A stretch of 64,000 nt of DNA, from the NCBI RefSeq assembly GCF_050433395.1, contig NZ_JBNPXH010000001.1, positions 186,001 through 250,000 on the forward strand. The letters run 5' to 3'. Position numbers and translations under genes: made by a program. The DNA is from Mobilitalea torta (GTDB lineage: Bacteria > Bacillota > Clostridia > Lachnospirales > Lachnospiraceae). Positions 1-9,152 of this stretch are shown piece by piece. How positions within the stretch are numbered: position 1 is the stretch's first letter; the number at the start of each line of letters is the position of its first letter. The notes under the pieces are model-generated. The model saw nothing but the letters and a program-made list of their open reading frames with translations. It had not been told where the DNA came from and did no database searches.

Positions 1-1364
1 TAAAAGAATTTACTGGAGTATTGGATGGAAATGGTCATGTAATTAGAAATTTAAGTATTACCAGAAACAGTGAAAACGGATATGGTGCGATATTTGGGGC
101 GACAGGTGATGCTGTTGTTAGAAATTTAAGTTTGCAAAATATTTCATATAAAATTGTTGAGAATAAAGATTATATGTTAAATAATAGCATGGAATATGTT
201 GTTGGAGGAATTGCAGGATTTGCCACTAATACAATAATTGAGAATTGTAATGTCAGCGGAACTATAGCAGTTGATAGAATTGAACAATATCAATATTATA
301 ATACTACAGACACATTTGTATTATCCGGTAATACCATTGGAGGAATTGTGGGATGGGCTGTAAATGGAACTAGTGTGAAACGCTGTTATACAAACATAAA
401 TATTACTAACAATAATGAACATACTCTTAATAGCCGAAACAGCAAAGGGCACTTGGAAATTACAAATAGCATAGGTGGCATAGTTGGAAAGACTGGTATG
501 TGGCCAGAGGAAACCCCGGTCAATATTAGTGAATCGTTTGGTGTCGGTGAAGCTATTAGTAGTAATGTACATTTAAAGTTTGATCAAAACATGTACTACT
601 ATATGGAAGCAAATAATTATGTTGGTGGTGTTGTTGGCTATGTAGACGAGAAAGTAGAATTAGAAAACTGCTTTAGTACAAGTAAAATTGATGGAATAGC
701 AACAACTAGAAATCTTTATAGGCGTACATATAAAAGCTCTGAAGGAGTTACTAATAATTATCTTGGTGGAATTGCAGGTTATTTAAATGGAAAATTATCT
801 AACAGCTATTCTTCTGGCAAAATGGAAAAATCTGATAATTCAAAGATTGGAGGTGTAGTAGGCTTTGCAGATACAAATGCTTATATTTATAGGGCATATT
901 ATTTAAGAAATAACAGTCAGAAGATAAAGTTTAACAGTGAAATTGCAGGAGTCGGAGATAATACCATGGCGGCAAATGCGACAGCAACTAGTCTTGATGA
1001 AGCTAAGATGCAAAAGCAGACGAATTTTAAGGATTGGGATTTTAAGTCTACCTGGCAGATTGTTAAAGGGATTAACAAAGGATATCCAATATTTAAGACA
1101 AATACAAAAGCGTTCCAGTTGTCCAAAGTAACAGCGAATGTTAAGGCAGGTACATATAAAAAGAGTTTTTCTGTGAAATTAAGCAGTGCCACTCCTGATA
1201 CAAAAATATATTATACGACGGATGGAACTAAGCCGACTACAAAATCTAAGGCTTATACGAAGGCATTATCTATTAAAAAATCAACAACATTAAAAGTGTT
1301 GGTTGTTAGAAATGGTTTTCAAAGTAGTCCTGTGGCAACGTATAAATATGTGATAAAGAAGTAG
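1..1364 (+). CDS. GLUG-repeat surface protein with chitobiase-like C-terminal domain (5' truncated by window)
   Basis: The reading frame is open from base 3, so the true start lies upstream of the window. The visible part begins with an FTG-LDGNGH-I-NL segment, the usual opening of GLUG-motif proteins. It continues with several GG(I/V)(A/V)G blocks (for example GGIAGF, GGIVGW, GGIVGK, GGVVGY, GGVVGF), each followed by short beta-strand-forming repeats. The last 65 or so residues, with IYYTTDGTKPTTKS, match the chitobiase/beta-hexosaminidase C-terminal (CHB_HEX_C) Ig-like fold. Such proteins are secreted or surface-displayed; adhesion is an inference. No membrane anchor is seen in this part. 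The next gene follows after 25 bp and is probably cotranscribed. Confidence 0.8.
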   Translation, partial: KEFTGVLDGNGHVIRNLSITRNSENGYGAIFGATGDAVVRNLSLQNISYKIVENKDYMLNNSMEYVVGGIAGFATNTIIENCNVSGTIAVDRIEQYQYYNTTDTFVLSGNTIGGIVGWAVNGTSVKRCYTNINITNNNEHTLNSRNSKGHLEITNSIGGIVGKTGMWPEETPVNISESFGVGEAISSNVHLKFDQNMYYYMEANNYVGGVVGYVDEKVELENCFSTSKIDGIATTRNLYRRTYKSSEGVTNNYLGGIAGYLNGKLSNSYSSGKMEKSDNSKIGGVVGFADTNAYIYRAYYLRNNSQKIKFNSEIAGVGDNTMAANATATSLDEAKMQKQTNFKDWDFKSTWQIVKGINKGYPIFKTNTKAFQLSKVTANVKAGTYKKSFSVKLSSATPDTKIYYTTDGTKPTTKSKAYTKALSIKKSTTLKVLVVRNGFQSSPVATYKYVIKK

Positions 1365-1389
1365 GATTTTCATAGAATGGGGGATACCA

Positions 1390-2772
1390 ATGAATAAGTG
1401 TTGTGACAAAATAAAAAGACGATTATTGACATTAGCATTAGTTGTTTCTATGCTCTTGGGTCAAACAGTGCCAGCGATTGTAAGTGCTGAAGATACTTCT
1501 GCAAAGACTGTAAATCCAATATTATTAGAACGGGCACAGTCGAGACAAGAGAAAAGTAATAAGACAACAGGTACAAACGGTAGTAATAGTAGTAGCAATG
1601 CATTTAAAAATTGGGAGATTAGAAATGGCACTATAAAATATCAAGGTAAAACACTTAAGTACCTATATGAGGACATTAGTAATGAGCTATTAGAGATAGG
1701 CATAAGTAATACAAAATTTTACCAAGAAGTCAATGACATAACTTATCCAGTTACAATGACCCTTGTAAATCGTGGTGGACATAGTGCAGATGGGAGAGCA
1801 TATTATAGCCATGTAGCATACTATCTTAATGATGAACCGGGCGATGGCAGAGTTGGCAAATGGTATCATACAGCAAAATATTGGTCAGAACAGAATCCAG
1901 CGTTAGGGCAAGCGTTAGACAGCTATTTGGGTAAAAAAAGCCTATTCGTGTTACCTAGTGTCAAAACTAATATACATGGAGTAAATTATATGCATCCTGG
2001 AAGGGAGTCTTTATGGCATACAATAACCTATAAGGATGATGTATATAAAGCTTTAACAAATAAAACGCAAAGAAATGAATTAGCAAAAATAGCAGTAGAG
2101 AATGGTTTAATACAAAAAGAGAGTGATAAAGGAGCTCCATATGTGGGACTGTTTACTTATTATGGGATATTAAATAGAGAGGACGGTTTACTAGATTATG
2201 ATAGTTCTTCTACAACGTATTTGAGTAGAGAACAGGCAGGCACATTAATAAACAGATTTATGCATCCTGACTCCTATTTTGGTAGTGTAGAAGGTAAGTA
2301 TACAGGATTACCTAATGTCAGCATGGCTTATGGATATAATATGTTTAATGATTTTAATGAAAAACCTTTAACTAAAAAAGAAATGCAAACTAATATGACT
2401 AGATTGGAATTTATAACCTGTATAATGGGAAGATATTTTGGTGCAGACATAGATGAGGCTAGACAAGATGGAAATAATATGGATGCAGCTAGAATATTTA
2501 AAGATATAGATAAGAGTGATTATGGAACATCAGATTTTTATAAAAGTAAAGGGGCATATGGGAAAGGACAGAATGAAGCGTCAAGGGCAGAACTAAAATA
2601 TAAGAAGCTTGGAGATGATACAGATGCTCATGTGCAGGCAGCTTACAAGCTTGGAGTTTTAACGAAAGATAGTAAAGGAAATGCAAATTTATTTAAATAT
2701 ATAACTTATGATGAAGCCATGATAATGCTAATCAATTCCGCAATAGCACAAGCAGACGGAAAAGCATTATAA
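1390..2772 (+). CDS. Secreted protein with SLH-like repeats
   Basis: 460 residues. The start is supported by a GGGGG ribosome site a few bases upstream. The N-terminus is a typical signal peptide: positive KIKRR, a hydrophobic LALVVSMLLG core, and AIVSAED as the likely cleavage region. A Ser/Asn/Gly-rich linker follows (residues 45-70). From about residue 215 there are three stretches resembling S-layer homology repeats: an LAKIAVENGLI block, a YLSREQAGTLINRF block, and a final AAYKLGVLTKD...ITYDEAMIMLINSA block. This would anchor the protein to cell-wall secondary polymer, the established SLH role. The middle domain is not recognised. It sits 25 bp after the GLUG protein and ends at a clear terminator. 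Confidence 0.65.
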   Translation: MNKCCDKIKRRLLTLALVVSMLLGQTVPAIVSAEDTSAKTVNPILLERAQSRQEKSNKTTGTNGSNSSSNAFKNWEIRNGTIKYQGKTLKYLYEDISNELLEIGISNTKFYQEVNDITYPVTMTLVNRGGHSADGRAYYSHVAYYLNDEPGDGRVGKWYHTAKYWSEQNPALGQALDSYLGKKSLFVLPSVKTNIHGVNYMHPGRESLWHTITYKDDVYKALTNKTQRNELAKIAVENGLIQKESDKGAPYVGLFTYYGILNREDGLLDYDSSSTTYLSREQAGTLINRFMHPDSYFGSVEGKYTGLPNVSMAYGYNMFNDFNEKPLTKKEMQTNMTRLEFITCIMGRYFGADIDEARQDGNNMDAARIFKDIDKSDYGTSDFYKSKGAYGKGQNEASRAELKYKKLGDDTDAHVQAAYKLGVLTKDSKGNANLFKYITYDEAMIMLINSAIAQADGKAL

Positions 2773-2782
2773 CTAAGAGTTT

Positions 2783-2825
2783 ATAAGACCTATACACTAG
2801 TTCGGTATATAGGTCTTATTTTTAT
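2783..2825 (+). terminator. Rho-independent terminator after SLH-like gene
   Basis: A perfect 12-bp inverted repeat (ATAAGACCTATA with its complement at 2808-2819) is followed by a T-rich tract. It closes the two-gene surface-protein unit. Confidence 0.85.
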
Positions 2826-3387
2826 GCTCTTTTGTATTGGAAAACAAATGGGGCTGTTACATATAGATATGTGCTTATTGAGAATAAGGAGAGGATAAAA
2901 GTAAGATAGGTTTATCTGACATAAAAAGATTTGCTGGTATTACCCTGTAAGAAGTTATATTAAACTTATCAAAAAGTATGGAAGAGATTTATGACTATGA
3001 CTGGTAGGGAATTATTAATTGCAGAGGATGTCATTTTCAACAATAATTAAAATCCAATTCTTTCATATGTATTTATGAGGACAGGCTGATTAATAAAATT
3101 TGCTAAGGAATAGAGGGGTATTACTTAGAAGAATTTTAAGGTCTGACTAGTTATAAAAATTGGTATACATGATGTAAATAACTGGATATATTCTGGAGGA
3201 TAGATTTTGATAGGAAAGGTATGAGGGTATGGGTTTAAAGGGTGTAAAATGGGTATATAAGGGATTATGTAGGGGATTATGATTTAATCTATGCCTGTTA
3301 TCTAACGTACTCTAAATTAAATAATAAAGTGTATTTCAGAGGAAAGAAATAATAGATAAATGCACTTTAGATTGGAGGTACAGGGTT
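2826..3387. other. Noncoding AT-rich, purine-biased stretch
   Basis: No plausible gene was found on either strand. The region is AT-rich and, between about 3180 and 3290, strikingly purine-rich on the plus strand, with repeated G clusters such as GGTATGAGGGTATGGG and GGGTGTAAAATGGG. Near its end (3325-3336 and 3358-3369) an 11-of-12 inverted repeat, TAAAGTGTATTT/AAATGCACTTTA, lies just before the ribosome site of the next gene. This could be an operator or a leader hairpin. A similar purine-rich tract occurs near 8.7 kb. Confidence 0.5.
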
Positions 3388-4053
3388 ATGGAGAGTGTAA
3401 TTATTGATTATGCTACAGCTGCAAAATATTTGAAAGAGATATACAGTTTATTGAATAAGGATTACTTTCATAACGAGCTTGAAGATGTCACAATAACCAT
3501 ACAGAAAAAGGCAGGTACTTTTGGACATTTTAGTTTGGATCGTGTTTGGTGTAAGGTTGAGGAAAGGCAACATGAGATTAACATTTCAGCAGAATATATG
3601 GCACGTCCTATTGAAAATATTGTTGCTACCCTTATGCATGAATCGGTTCATCTGCATAACTTTAGCAGAGGGATAAAGGACGTTAGTAGCAATGGAGTGT
3701 ATCATAATAAAATCTTTAAGCAAGAAGCAGAGAAACGCGATTTAATCATTCAAAAACATCCTCAATACGGTTGGACGTTGACAACACCATCTATTATGTT
3801 GATAGATTGGGTAAAAAAGAATGGATTGGTGGATATTCCTATCTATCGGGAGGATTATGTAATACCAGTTGGAACTACTGGAGGTGCAGATGGTAATAAG
3901 CCTATCGGTACAGATGGAGTAGTAAAACCAGTGAAAAAGAAATGTAGTACTCGTAAATATGTATGTGGGGTTTGTGGTTTATCAGTAAGGGCAACGAAAG
4001 AGGTATACATAATCTGCGGAGACTGCATGGAAACATTAGAAATAGCAACGTAG
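3388..4053 (+). CDS. SprT-like zinc metallopeptidase-domain protein
   Basis: 221 residues, with a GGAGG site before the ATG. Residues 84-88 are HESVH, the HExxH zinc motif expected for SprT/Spartan-like domains, followed by a YHNKIFKQEAEKRD segment typical of the family. The C-terminus has a zinc-ribbon pattern, C193-x2-C196 and C210-x2-C213. SprT-like proteins are common on integrative elements of Lachnospiraceae. The family includes DNA-protein crosslink proteases, but activity and substrate here are inferred from the motif only. It begins the accessory gene run that leads to the recombinase and integrase. Confidence 0.8.
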   Translation: MESVIIDYATAAKYLKEIYSLLNKDYFHNELEDVTITIQKKAGTFGHFSLDRVWCKVEERQHEINISAEYMARPIENIVATLMHESVHLHNFSRGIKDVSSNGVYHNKIFKQEAEKRDLIIQKHPQYGWTLTTPSIMLIDWVKKNGLVDIPIYREDYVIPVGTTGGADGNKPIGTDGVVKPVKKKCSTRKYVCGVCGLSVRATKEVYIICGDCMETLEIAT

Positions 4054-4402
4054 GCAGTAGTTATTTTATAGAACAAAAGGTAAAAATGAAATACATAATA
4101 GAATGTAGCGATATGTACAGTAGAAGAAGTTGCTTAACTGGATAGGGTTTAAGTGATTTCTTTTTCTTATTATAATCCGGCTTGTAGAAAAATAGGTATA
4201 TGCTTTTAGCGAAAGGTTATAAAAATAATTATTTGTGAAAGGTAACATTGGAAAATGGTACTATGCAAAAGCAAAAGGATTGTGAAATTTCTCTGTATGA
4301 AAGAAACTGCCAGAATAATAACAGTAAGATATATGGTTATATAAATAATTATTTGTGAACAAAAACGTTGGATTTTAATCCATACAGTGTGAAGGGGGCA
4401 GA
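4054..4402. other. Intergenic region with two direct repeats exactly 120 bp apart
   Basis: No convincing gene. A 25-base motif beginning GGTTATAWAAATAATTATTT and followed by GTGAA occurs at 4215-4239 and 4335-4359. About 12 further bases match imperfectly, ending in GTTGGA or ATTGGA. The second copy lies about 30 bp before the ribosome site of the next gene. It may be a regulatory direct repeat or a relic of tandem duplication. Confidence 0.5.
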
Positions 4403-4861
4403 GTGGCAATGAAATTAAGTAATGAGTTTATCGAGTACATGATGTCAGAGATTAAGAATGATGAGGGGGAGGACTGGGAAAAGAGATGTCAGCTGGAAAA
4501 GATATTTGAGGACTATGACGATTTGATGGACTGTACCTTGTTCTTTCAAAGAGAGAGTAAAAAGAAGGGGATAGCCGTTATTCGGTTATCCAATAAACTT
4601 AAGGAGTTAGGGGTGGATGTAGATAAAATTATGAATAATGTAGCAACATCACCTGATAATAGCACGTTGGAAGGATTGAGTAAGCTTATAGATTATCAAA
4701 CAAAACTTAAGAATGGCTATAAAATTGCGTACAAACATCATGCATCTGTAGAAAAATGTGTTGAGTTATATACTAAATATCATAATATTCAGAAGGTAGC
4801 TGATGAATTAGGGGTAAACCATATGACGGTCAGAAGAAGGCTGAAAAGTGCTGGTTTATAA
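4403..4861 (+). CDS. Helix-turn-helix protein of mobile element
   Basis: 152 residues from a GTG start; an ATG two codons downstream (4409) fits the GGGGG ribosome site better and may be the real start. The N-terminal half is charged and helical (ENDEGEDWEKR-type). The C-terminus, IQKVADELGVNHMTVRRRLK, is a clear resolvase/Fis-like helix-turn-helix, so DNA binding is likely. No catalytic motif was seen. It lies in a run of small plus-strand accessory genes. A regulatory role is inferred. Confidence 0.7.
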   Translation: MAMKLSNEFIEYMMSEIKNDEGEDWEKRCQLEKIFEDYDDLMDCTLFFQRESKKKGIAVIRLSNKLKELGVDVDKIMNNVATSPDNSTLEGLSKLIDYQTKLKNGYKIAYKHHASVEKCVELYTKYHNIQKVADELGVNHMTVRRRLKSAGL

Positions 4862-4975
4862 GTCCGGCACTTCGTACATTTCCATGATAAAACACCTTGC
4901 AGTATCACTACAGACAGCCGATAGCCACAGCGTTATAGTATTAGTATAAAATTTATTAATACGAAAAAGGAGAGC

Positions 4976-5692
4976 ATGGACATGGCAAGAAAAAGAGTTA
5001 AAGTAGAGGAAACAGCAGTGGTAGTATTACCGGAGGAAGTTGTTTTAGCAGATGTGGTAAATGAGGAAGAGCCGGTAGAGATTGCAGGAGCAGTTGAGGA
5101 AAATGGTTTATTGGAAAATGATACTTTTATTGAAGAAGATATACAGAAAGAAGTTCCTGTAGATACAGTAGAAAATAACAGCGAAGAGCCAGTAGATGCA
5201 GAGGTAAACATGGAGGATACCAGTACTGGTGCAGAGGAAGAAATACAGGGTTTCAGTGAGGATTTATCAGATAACCATGAGGATAAGGAAGTTGTTACTC
5301 CTGTAACATTTAGAAGTGACAGTGAAGAAGCAAGGTATTATATTCTTGAGTTCTTAAAAGATGGGGAAAGTCATAAGAAGAGTGAGATTGTAGCTTATAT
5401 TACAAATCGTTCTGGTAAGAGTTTTACAGAAGCTACAGTAATCAATGTTCTTCGTGGCATGATAAATAATGGAAGTATTCTTTCTTTGGAGAGAGGATCG
5501 TATCAGATTGGTTCTGGCAGTGGATTATTAAGTAAACTGGTGCAGTTTATTGAGGTTACGAGAAATAATCTGGAAAAGGTAGCTACTATCAGTGTATCGG
5601 ATATTAAGGAAGAGGATTATAAAGCAATCAGTGAATTAAAGTCTCTGAAAGAAACCTTAAATTCCATGTATGAGAGATTGACGGATAATTAA
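4976..5692 (+). CDS. Acidic protein with C-terminal winged-helix-like domain
   Basis: 238 residues, start supported by AAGGAGAG just upstream. Residues 3-8 are basic (RKRVKV). Residues 10-105 are strongly acidic and low in complexity, with many E and D and VEE/PVE repeats, and are probably disordered. From about residue 118 (EEARYYILEFLKDGE) it resembles a winged helix: KKSEIVAYITNRSGKSF, then a recognition-helix-like ATVINVLRGMINNG and a wing SILSLERGSYQI. A helical tail follows. DNA binding is inferred; no named family is recognised. It is followed by a hairpin and then the DUF5688-like gene. Confidence 0.6.
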   Translation: MDMARKRVKVEETAVVVLPEEVVLADVVNEEEPVEIAGAVEENGLLENDTFIEEDIQKEVPVDTVENNSEEPVDAEVNMEDTSTGAEEEIQGFSEDLSDNHEDKEVVTPVTFRSDSEEARYYILEFLKDGESHKKSEIVAYITNRSGKSFTEATVINVLRGMINNGSILSLERGSYQIGSGSGLLSKLVQFIEVTRNNLEKVATISVSDIKEEDYKAISELKSLKETLNSMYERLTDN

Positions 5693-5709
5693 ATAGGGTA
5701 CTGATAAAT

Positions 5710-5747
5710 GAGGGTGTTATCTTTGTGATAATGCCCTCCAACTTTTT
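5710..5747 (+). terminator. Hairpin between accessory genes (terminator or attenuator)
   Basis: The arms GAGGGTGTTATC (5710-5721) and GATAATGCCCTC (5727-5738) pair with two G-U wobbles and are followed by CAACTTTTT. It would reduce transcription into the next gene, whose ribosome site AAAGGAG lies directly after it. Confidence 0.6.
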
Positions 5748-5766
5748 ATAAAGGAGAATATAAATT

Positions 5767-6702
5767 ATGTTTGATAGATTAAGTCTGAAAGAGTTTGGAG
5801 AAGCAGTGGAAACAGTTGTAAGCGAGGAATTAGGCATCTTATATGACGTAAAGTTAATAAGGGTAATTAAAAATAATGGCAAGAATTTGTTGGGATTATG
5901 TATTCGGTGCGTTGGCAGTCAAGTAGCACCAACTATTTATCTGAATGATTACTATAGGGAATATGAGGAGGAAGAAGATTTTACAGGCATTGTAAAAGAT
6001 ATCTTACAGGTTTATAGGAACTCTAACAAAGGATTGCCAATGATTACAGATGATTTTACTTGGGATGGTATCAGAAGAAGTGTGGTGTTACGATTGGTTA
6101 ATTATGATATGAACAGGGAATTGCTACAGGGAGTACCCCATAAAAGGGTATATGACGATCTGGCAGTTACGTTTTATGTATTAGTTGGAAGTACCAAAGA
6201 GGGTGTATGCTCCTATCAGATTGAAAATTCATTGTTTCATAGTTGGGGCATTACGATAGAAAGGCTGTACGAATGTGCTTTGCACAATTCTACAATATAT
6301 TTTCCTGCTACTCTTAGAAACATGAATGAAATAATTACCAGCATGATAGCACCAGAGGAAATGGGTAGTGATGAATATGCAGAATTATTGGATAGTACTG
6401 TACCAGAAGAAGGCAGAGGTATCATGTATGTATTAAGCCATTCGATTGGTGTGAATGGTGCTATCGTTATGTTGTATCCTATTATAAAGGAGTTTGCTGA
6501 TGCCATGGGTACAGACTTTTATATATTACCTTGCAGTGTACATGAACTTATTTTAGTCTTAGATTATGGATGCAGCTATCGTGGTTTTGAATTACAGAGG
6601 ATGGTTATTGACGTGAATCGGACAGTATTGCAGAATGAGGACATACTTTCTGACAGTGTTTATAAGTATTACAGAGCAACCAATAAAATTGAAAAACTCT
6701 AG
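5767..6702 (+). CDS. DUF5688-like protein
   Basis: 311 residues with an AAAGGAG ribosome site. The pattern matches proteins annotated as DUF5688 in Lachnospiraceae from memory: an N-terminal LGILYDVKLIRVIKNNG block, an IYLNDYYREYEE block, a central VRLVNYDMNRELL, and a C-terminal VLYP-type strand followed by DFYILPCSVHELILVLD. No signal peptide, membrane segment or catalytic motif is evident. Function is unknown. Such genes are often found in accessory regions near recombinases, as here. Confidence 0.6.
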   Translation: MFDRLSLKEFGEAVETVVSEELGILYDVKLIRVIKNNGKNLLGLCIRCVGSQVAPTIYLNDYYREYEEEEDFTGIVKDILQVYRNSNKGLPMITDDFTWDGIRRSVVLRLVNYDMNRELLQGVPHKRVYDDLAVTFYVLVGSTKEGVCSYQIENSLFHSWGITIERLYECALHNSTIYFPATLRNMNEIITSMIAPEEMGSDEYAELLDSTVPEEGRGIMYVLSHSIGVNGAIVMLYPIIKEFADAMGTDFYILPCSVHELILVLDYGCSYRGFELQRMVIDVNRTVLQNEDILSDSVYKYYRATNKIEKL

Positions 6703-6735
6703 GAGCAATTAAGCTCAACATAATTCCCTTTTTAT

Positions 6736-6768
6736 CAGGCGGTACTGTAACAGGTATCGCCTGTTTTT
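6736..6768 (+). terminator. Rho-independent terminator
   Basis: CAGGCGGTAC (6736-6745) pairs with GTATCGCCTG (6754-6763) with one G-U wobble, followed by TTTTT. It ends the DUF5688-like gene. Confidence 0.85.
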
Positions 6769-6840
6769 GCGTTTGGGGATTTTATGGGAGTTAATTTAGG
6801 GTATGGTCTATCCTTTCGTAAAAATAGGGTTGGAAATTGC

Positions 6841-6873
6841 GTAAATTTTAACTTGAATTTGAACTAATTTTAC
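6841..6873. promoter_or_regulatory. Imperfect palindrome upstream of serine recombinase
   Basis: A 33-bp AT-rich imperfect inverted repeat begins GTAAATTTTA and ends CTAATTTTAC, about 50 bp before the recombinase gene. Serine resolvases often bind and autoregulate at such sites upstream of their own gene. A res-like or operator function here is inference only. Confidence 0.3.
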
Positions 6874-6920
6874 AGTTTGTAAATGATGTTAAGAGGTTAT
6901 TTTTACAGGAGGATGGAGAA

Positions 6921-7529
6921 ATGAATATAGCGTATGTAAGAGTTTCTACAATAGAACAGAATGAGAGCAGGCAGTTAGAAGCATTAAAGCAATATGGTAT
7001 TGACAAATGGTTTACAGAGAAAATCAGTGCAAAAGATATGAACCGACCAGAACTAAAGAAGATGTTGGAATTTGCGAGGGAGGGCGACACGATTTATGTA
7101 CAGGATTTTTCGAGGATTGCACGTGATACAGGAAACCTGCTTGATTTGGTGAAACTGCTAAACCGCAAGGGAATTCATTTGGTCAGTGACAAAGATAAAA
7201 TTGACACAAGCAGTGTTACAGGAAAGCTGTTTCTTACAATAATAGCTGCTATTAATGAATTTGAAAGAAACATTATGCTGGAGAGGCAGCGTGAAGGAAT
7301 TGCAAATGCTAAGAAAGCAGGGAAATACAAAGGCAGAAAGGCAATTTACGTCCCCAATTTTGAAGAGCATTATAATAGATATATACATAGGGAAGTTAAT
7401 AAAGCTGCGTTATCAAAAGAGTTGAATATATCACGTCCTACCTTAGATAAACTGATTCGGGCAAGACAAAAAAACAACAGATACATTGTGGTGGAAAATG
7501 AATTGCCGGATGAGATGATTGACTTATAA
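6921..7529 (+). CDS. Serine recombinase (resolvase/invertase family)
   Basis: 202 residues, GGAGG ribosome site. The N-terminal catalytic domain has the nucleophile Ser9 in YVRVST, followed by E-x-R-Q (ESRQLEAL), the conserved FSRIARDTGNLLDL arginine region, and the long helix E segment EFERNIMLERQREGI. KYKGRKA marks the junction to a C-terminal helix-turn-helix (LSKELNISRPTLDKLI). Its size is that of small resolvases or invertases, not large serine integrases. It probably resolves or inverts DNA of the element or acts on dimers. The element also carries a separate tyrosine integrase. Confidence 0.92.
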   Translation: MNIAYVRVSTIEQNESRQLEALKQYGIDKWFTEKISAKDMNRPELKKMLEFAREGDTIYVQDFSRIARDTGNLLDLVKLLNRKGIHLVSDKDKIDTSSVTGKLFLTIIAAINEFERNIMLERQREGIANAKKAGKYKGRKAIYVPNFEEHYNRYIHREVNKAALSKELNISRPTLDKLIRARQKNNRYIVVENELPDEMIDL

Positions 7530-7637
7530 AAGGTATTTGAGTATAGGATAAATTAAGAGTGCAGTATGTTTTACAGTTAGCCTTTCCAACTGCTTAATAA
7601 TGAAGATGGGATATAAAATTGGAGAGGAGAAAATTGT

Positions 7638-7835
7638 ATGGATGACAGGTATAGTGATTTTTTTATTGATGATTTTGGTACTTTGGATCTGGAAAATACT
7701 GATGAGGATCAGTTGGCAGACACAGAAAGTAGCTGTTTCTGCCAGAATGAAAGATTTGTAGTCAGCAAAAAGGAATTGGTTCAGCTTATCAGAATGACAG
7801 TACGTGAAACACTGGAACAGATGGATATATATTAA
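7638..7835 (+). CDS. Small acidic hypothetical protein
   Basis: 65 residues with a good GGAGAGGAG ribosome site. The N-terminal 30 residues are acidic (DDRYSDFFIDDFG) and the C-terminus is an amphipathic helix (KKELVQLIRMTVRETLEQM). No family is recognised. It is followed after 19 bp by another small gene and probably cotranscribed with it. Short acidic proteins of this kind are frequent beside recombinases on integrative elements. Confidence 0.55.
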   Translation: MDDRYSDFFIDDFGTLDLENTDEDQLADTESSCFCQNERFVVSKKELVQLIRMTVRETLEQMDIY

Positions 7836-7854
7836 CAGGAAGGAAGTGTGTTGT

Positions 7855-8061
7855 ATGGTACGTGAAAGAAAATTTAAGTACGTTGAGGTTTTAGACGAGG
7901 GGAGATTGACCGGGGTAGTGGTATTAAGAAGTAATAGACAGGTACTTGCTAAGTTTCATGTTATTCCTGAAGCTGGTAACATTAGAAACAGTGAGTTAAT
8001 CCAAAACCAAGCAAAGTTATTCGAGAATTATATTAAAGGTATCATGGAGCCTAGATTATAG
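7855..8061 (+). CDS. Small hypothetical protein
   Basis: 68 residues when started at the ATG at 7855, which has an AGGAAGGAAG ribosome site; a longer frame to 7804 overlaps the previous gene and is unlikely. It begins with basic residues, then alternating beta-type segments (KYVEVLDEGRLTGVVVLRSN, RQVLAKFHVIP), then a C-terminal helix. It could be a small beta-rich nucleic-acid or protein binding domain, but no family is recognised. A terminator follows. Confidence 0.55.
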   Translation: MVRERKFKYVEVLDEGRLTGVVVLRSNRQVLAKFHVIPEAGNIRNSELIQNQAKLFENYIKGIMEPRL

Positions 8062-8080
8062 AAAAAGTATTGAAACAATA

Positions 8081-8117
8081 GAGAGCAGAACTGGAATGGT
8101 GGTTCTGTTCTTTTTTT
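8081..8117 (+). terminator. Rho-independent terminator
   Basis: AGAGCAGAAC (8082-8091) pairs with GTTCTGTTCT (8102-8111) with one wobble, followed by a run of seven T. It closes the two small genes. Confidence 0.85.
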
Positions 8118-9152
8118 GTGCAGAAGAGGTGGAAATATATTTTTAAGCATGGAAAGGGCAATCAAAGAAAGGTCTTTTCTGATAGGCATAAAAAGTAAGA
8201 AAGGATGTTTCTGATATAGGCAGTTGTGATTATAAATCAAAATAGATTTTATAGAAGTAATTTAGGGCAGACTGTGAACTGGTGTAAACAGGATGTCGGC
8301 TTAAGATATTTATGAAAAACAGTATAAAAATAGTTGAAACATAAGGTACTATGAAATTGCTTAGGGATATCAGCAGTTTGTATAATTATGCATAGATTTT
8401 AGGCAAAAGCAAAGCTAGTGAATCCAAGATTGCATCAGTGTTATGTTGGATGGAATGCTTCTATGAAAGAATGTTTATAGAGTTTAAAGGTAACAGCATA
8501 GGCTGATATGAGAAAGGGGTGCTGTTAGCTTTGTGAAGTAATGGATATGAGCGTGGAGTGGTGGAAAGTGAGACAAGTTGTAAGATACGTTGAGATGTAA
8601 AATACTAGGGGATTTTGACTGAAAGGAATGTTGATTTTAGTTATATAACAAAATAGAAAAATAAAAGTTTTGATAGGGATATAAAATGGTGTAAAGGGTT
8701 AAAAATAGGGGGTTCTCAGAAAAAATATATAGGTAGGGGTATGAGGAAATTTGGAAGGGAGTAAATAAGAGTGTGTGTTATTTAAAGCTTACAATTTATG
8801 GGAAGTGGTAAATGGTGTGACGTGGAAATATATAAATAGATTCCATGAAAGGCATAGATGGGATTCTAAATTATAACAATATATAATGCGTAATAAAAGT
8901 AAATAAACATCATAAAATGTACAATATGTAAGAAAATTTAATATAAAAATGGCTACTAGTTGTACAAAACAATTAGTATATAGAAGTGAAACGTTATATA
9001 TATTGGTATTTATGCACATGGAATAGTGAACGATGTATAAAATATGCACAAAAAATGTTAAGGCCTTATATGCGTTGATTAAAAGGGGGTATATGCGTAT
9101 AATTTCAACTCTTCCCTATTAGCTGGTATAAAACATGAAAGGAGTTTTGAGT
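8118..9152. other. Long noncoding AT-rich region upstream of xis-int
   Basis: About one kilobase with no plausible gene on either strand. The plus strand is purine-rich around 8660-8770, with G clusters such as ATAGGGGGTTCTC and GGTAGGGGTATGAGG that resemble the tract near 3.2 kb. Towards the end, TATGCAC (9011, 9043) and TATGCGT (9069, 9092) repeat at roughly 24-32 bp spacing. Integration elements keep arm-type sites or regulatory DNA in such gaps; that role is not shown by the sequence itself. Confidence 0.4.
9075..9103 (+). promoter_or_regulatory. Sigma-A promoter for xis leader, flanked by TATGCGT repeats
   Basis: TTGATT (9075-9080), a 17-base spacer, and TATAAT (9098-9103). Copies of TATGCGT at 9069-9075 and 9092-9098 touch the -35 box and the -10 box, an arrangement expected for an operator. 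About 50 bp downstream begins the leader peptide. Confidence 0.65.
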
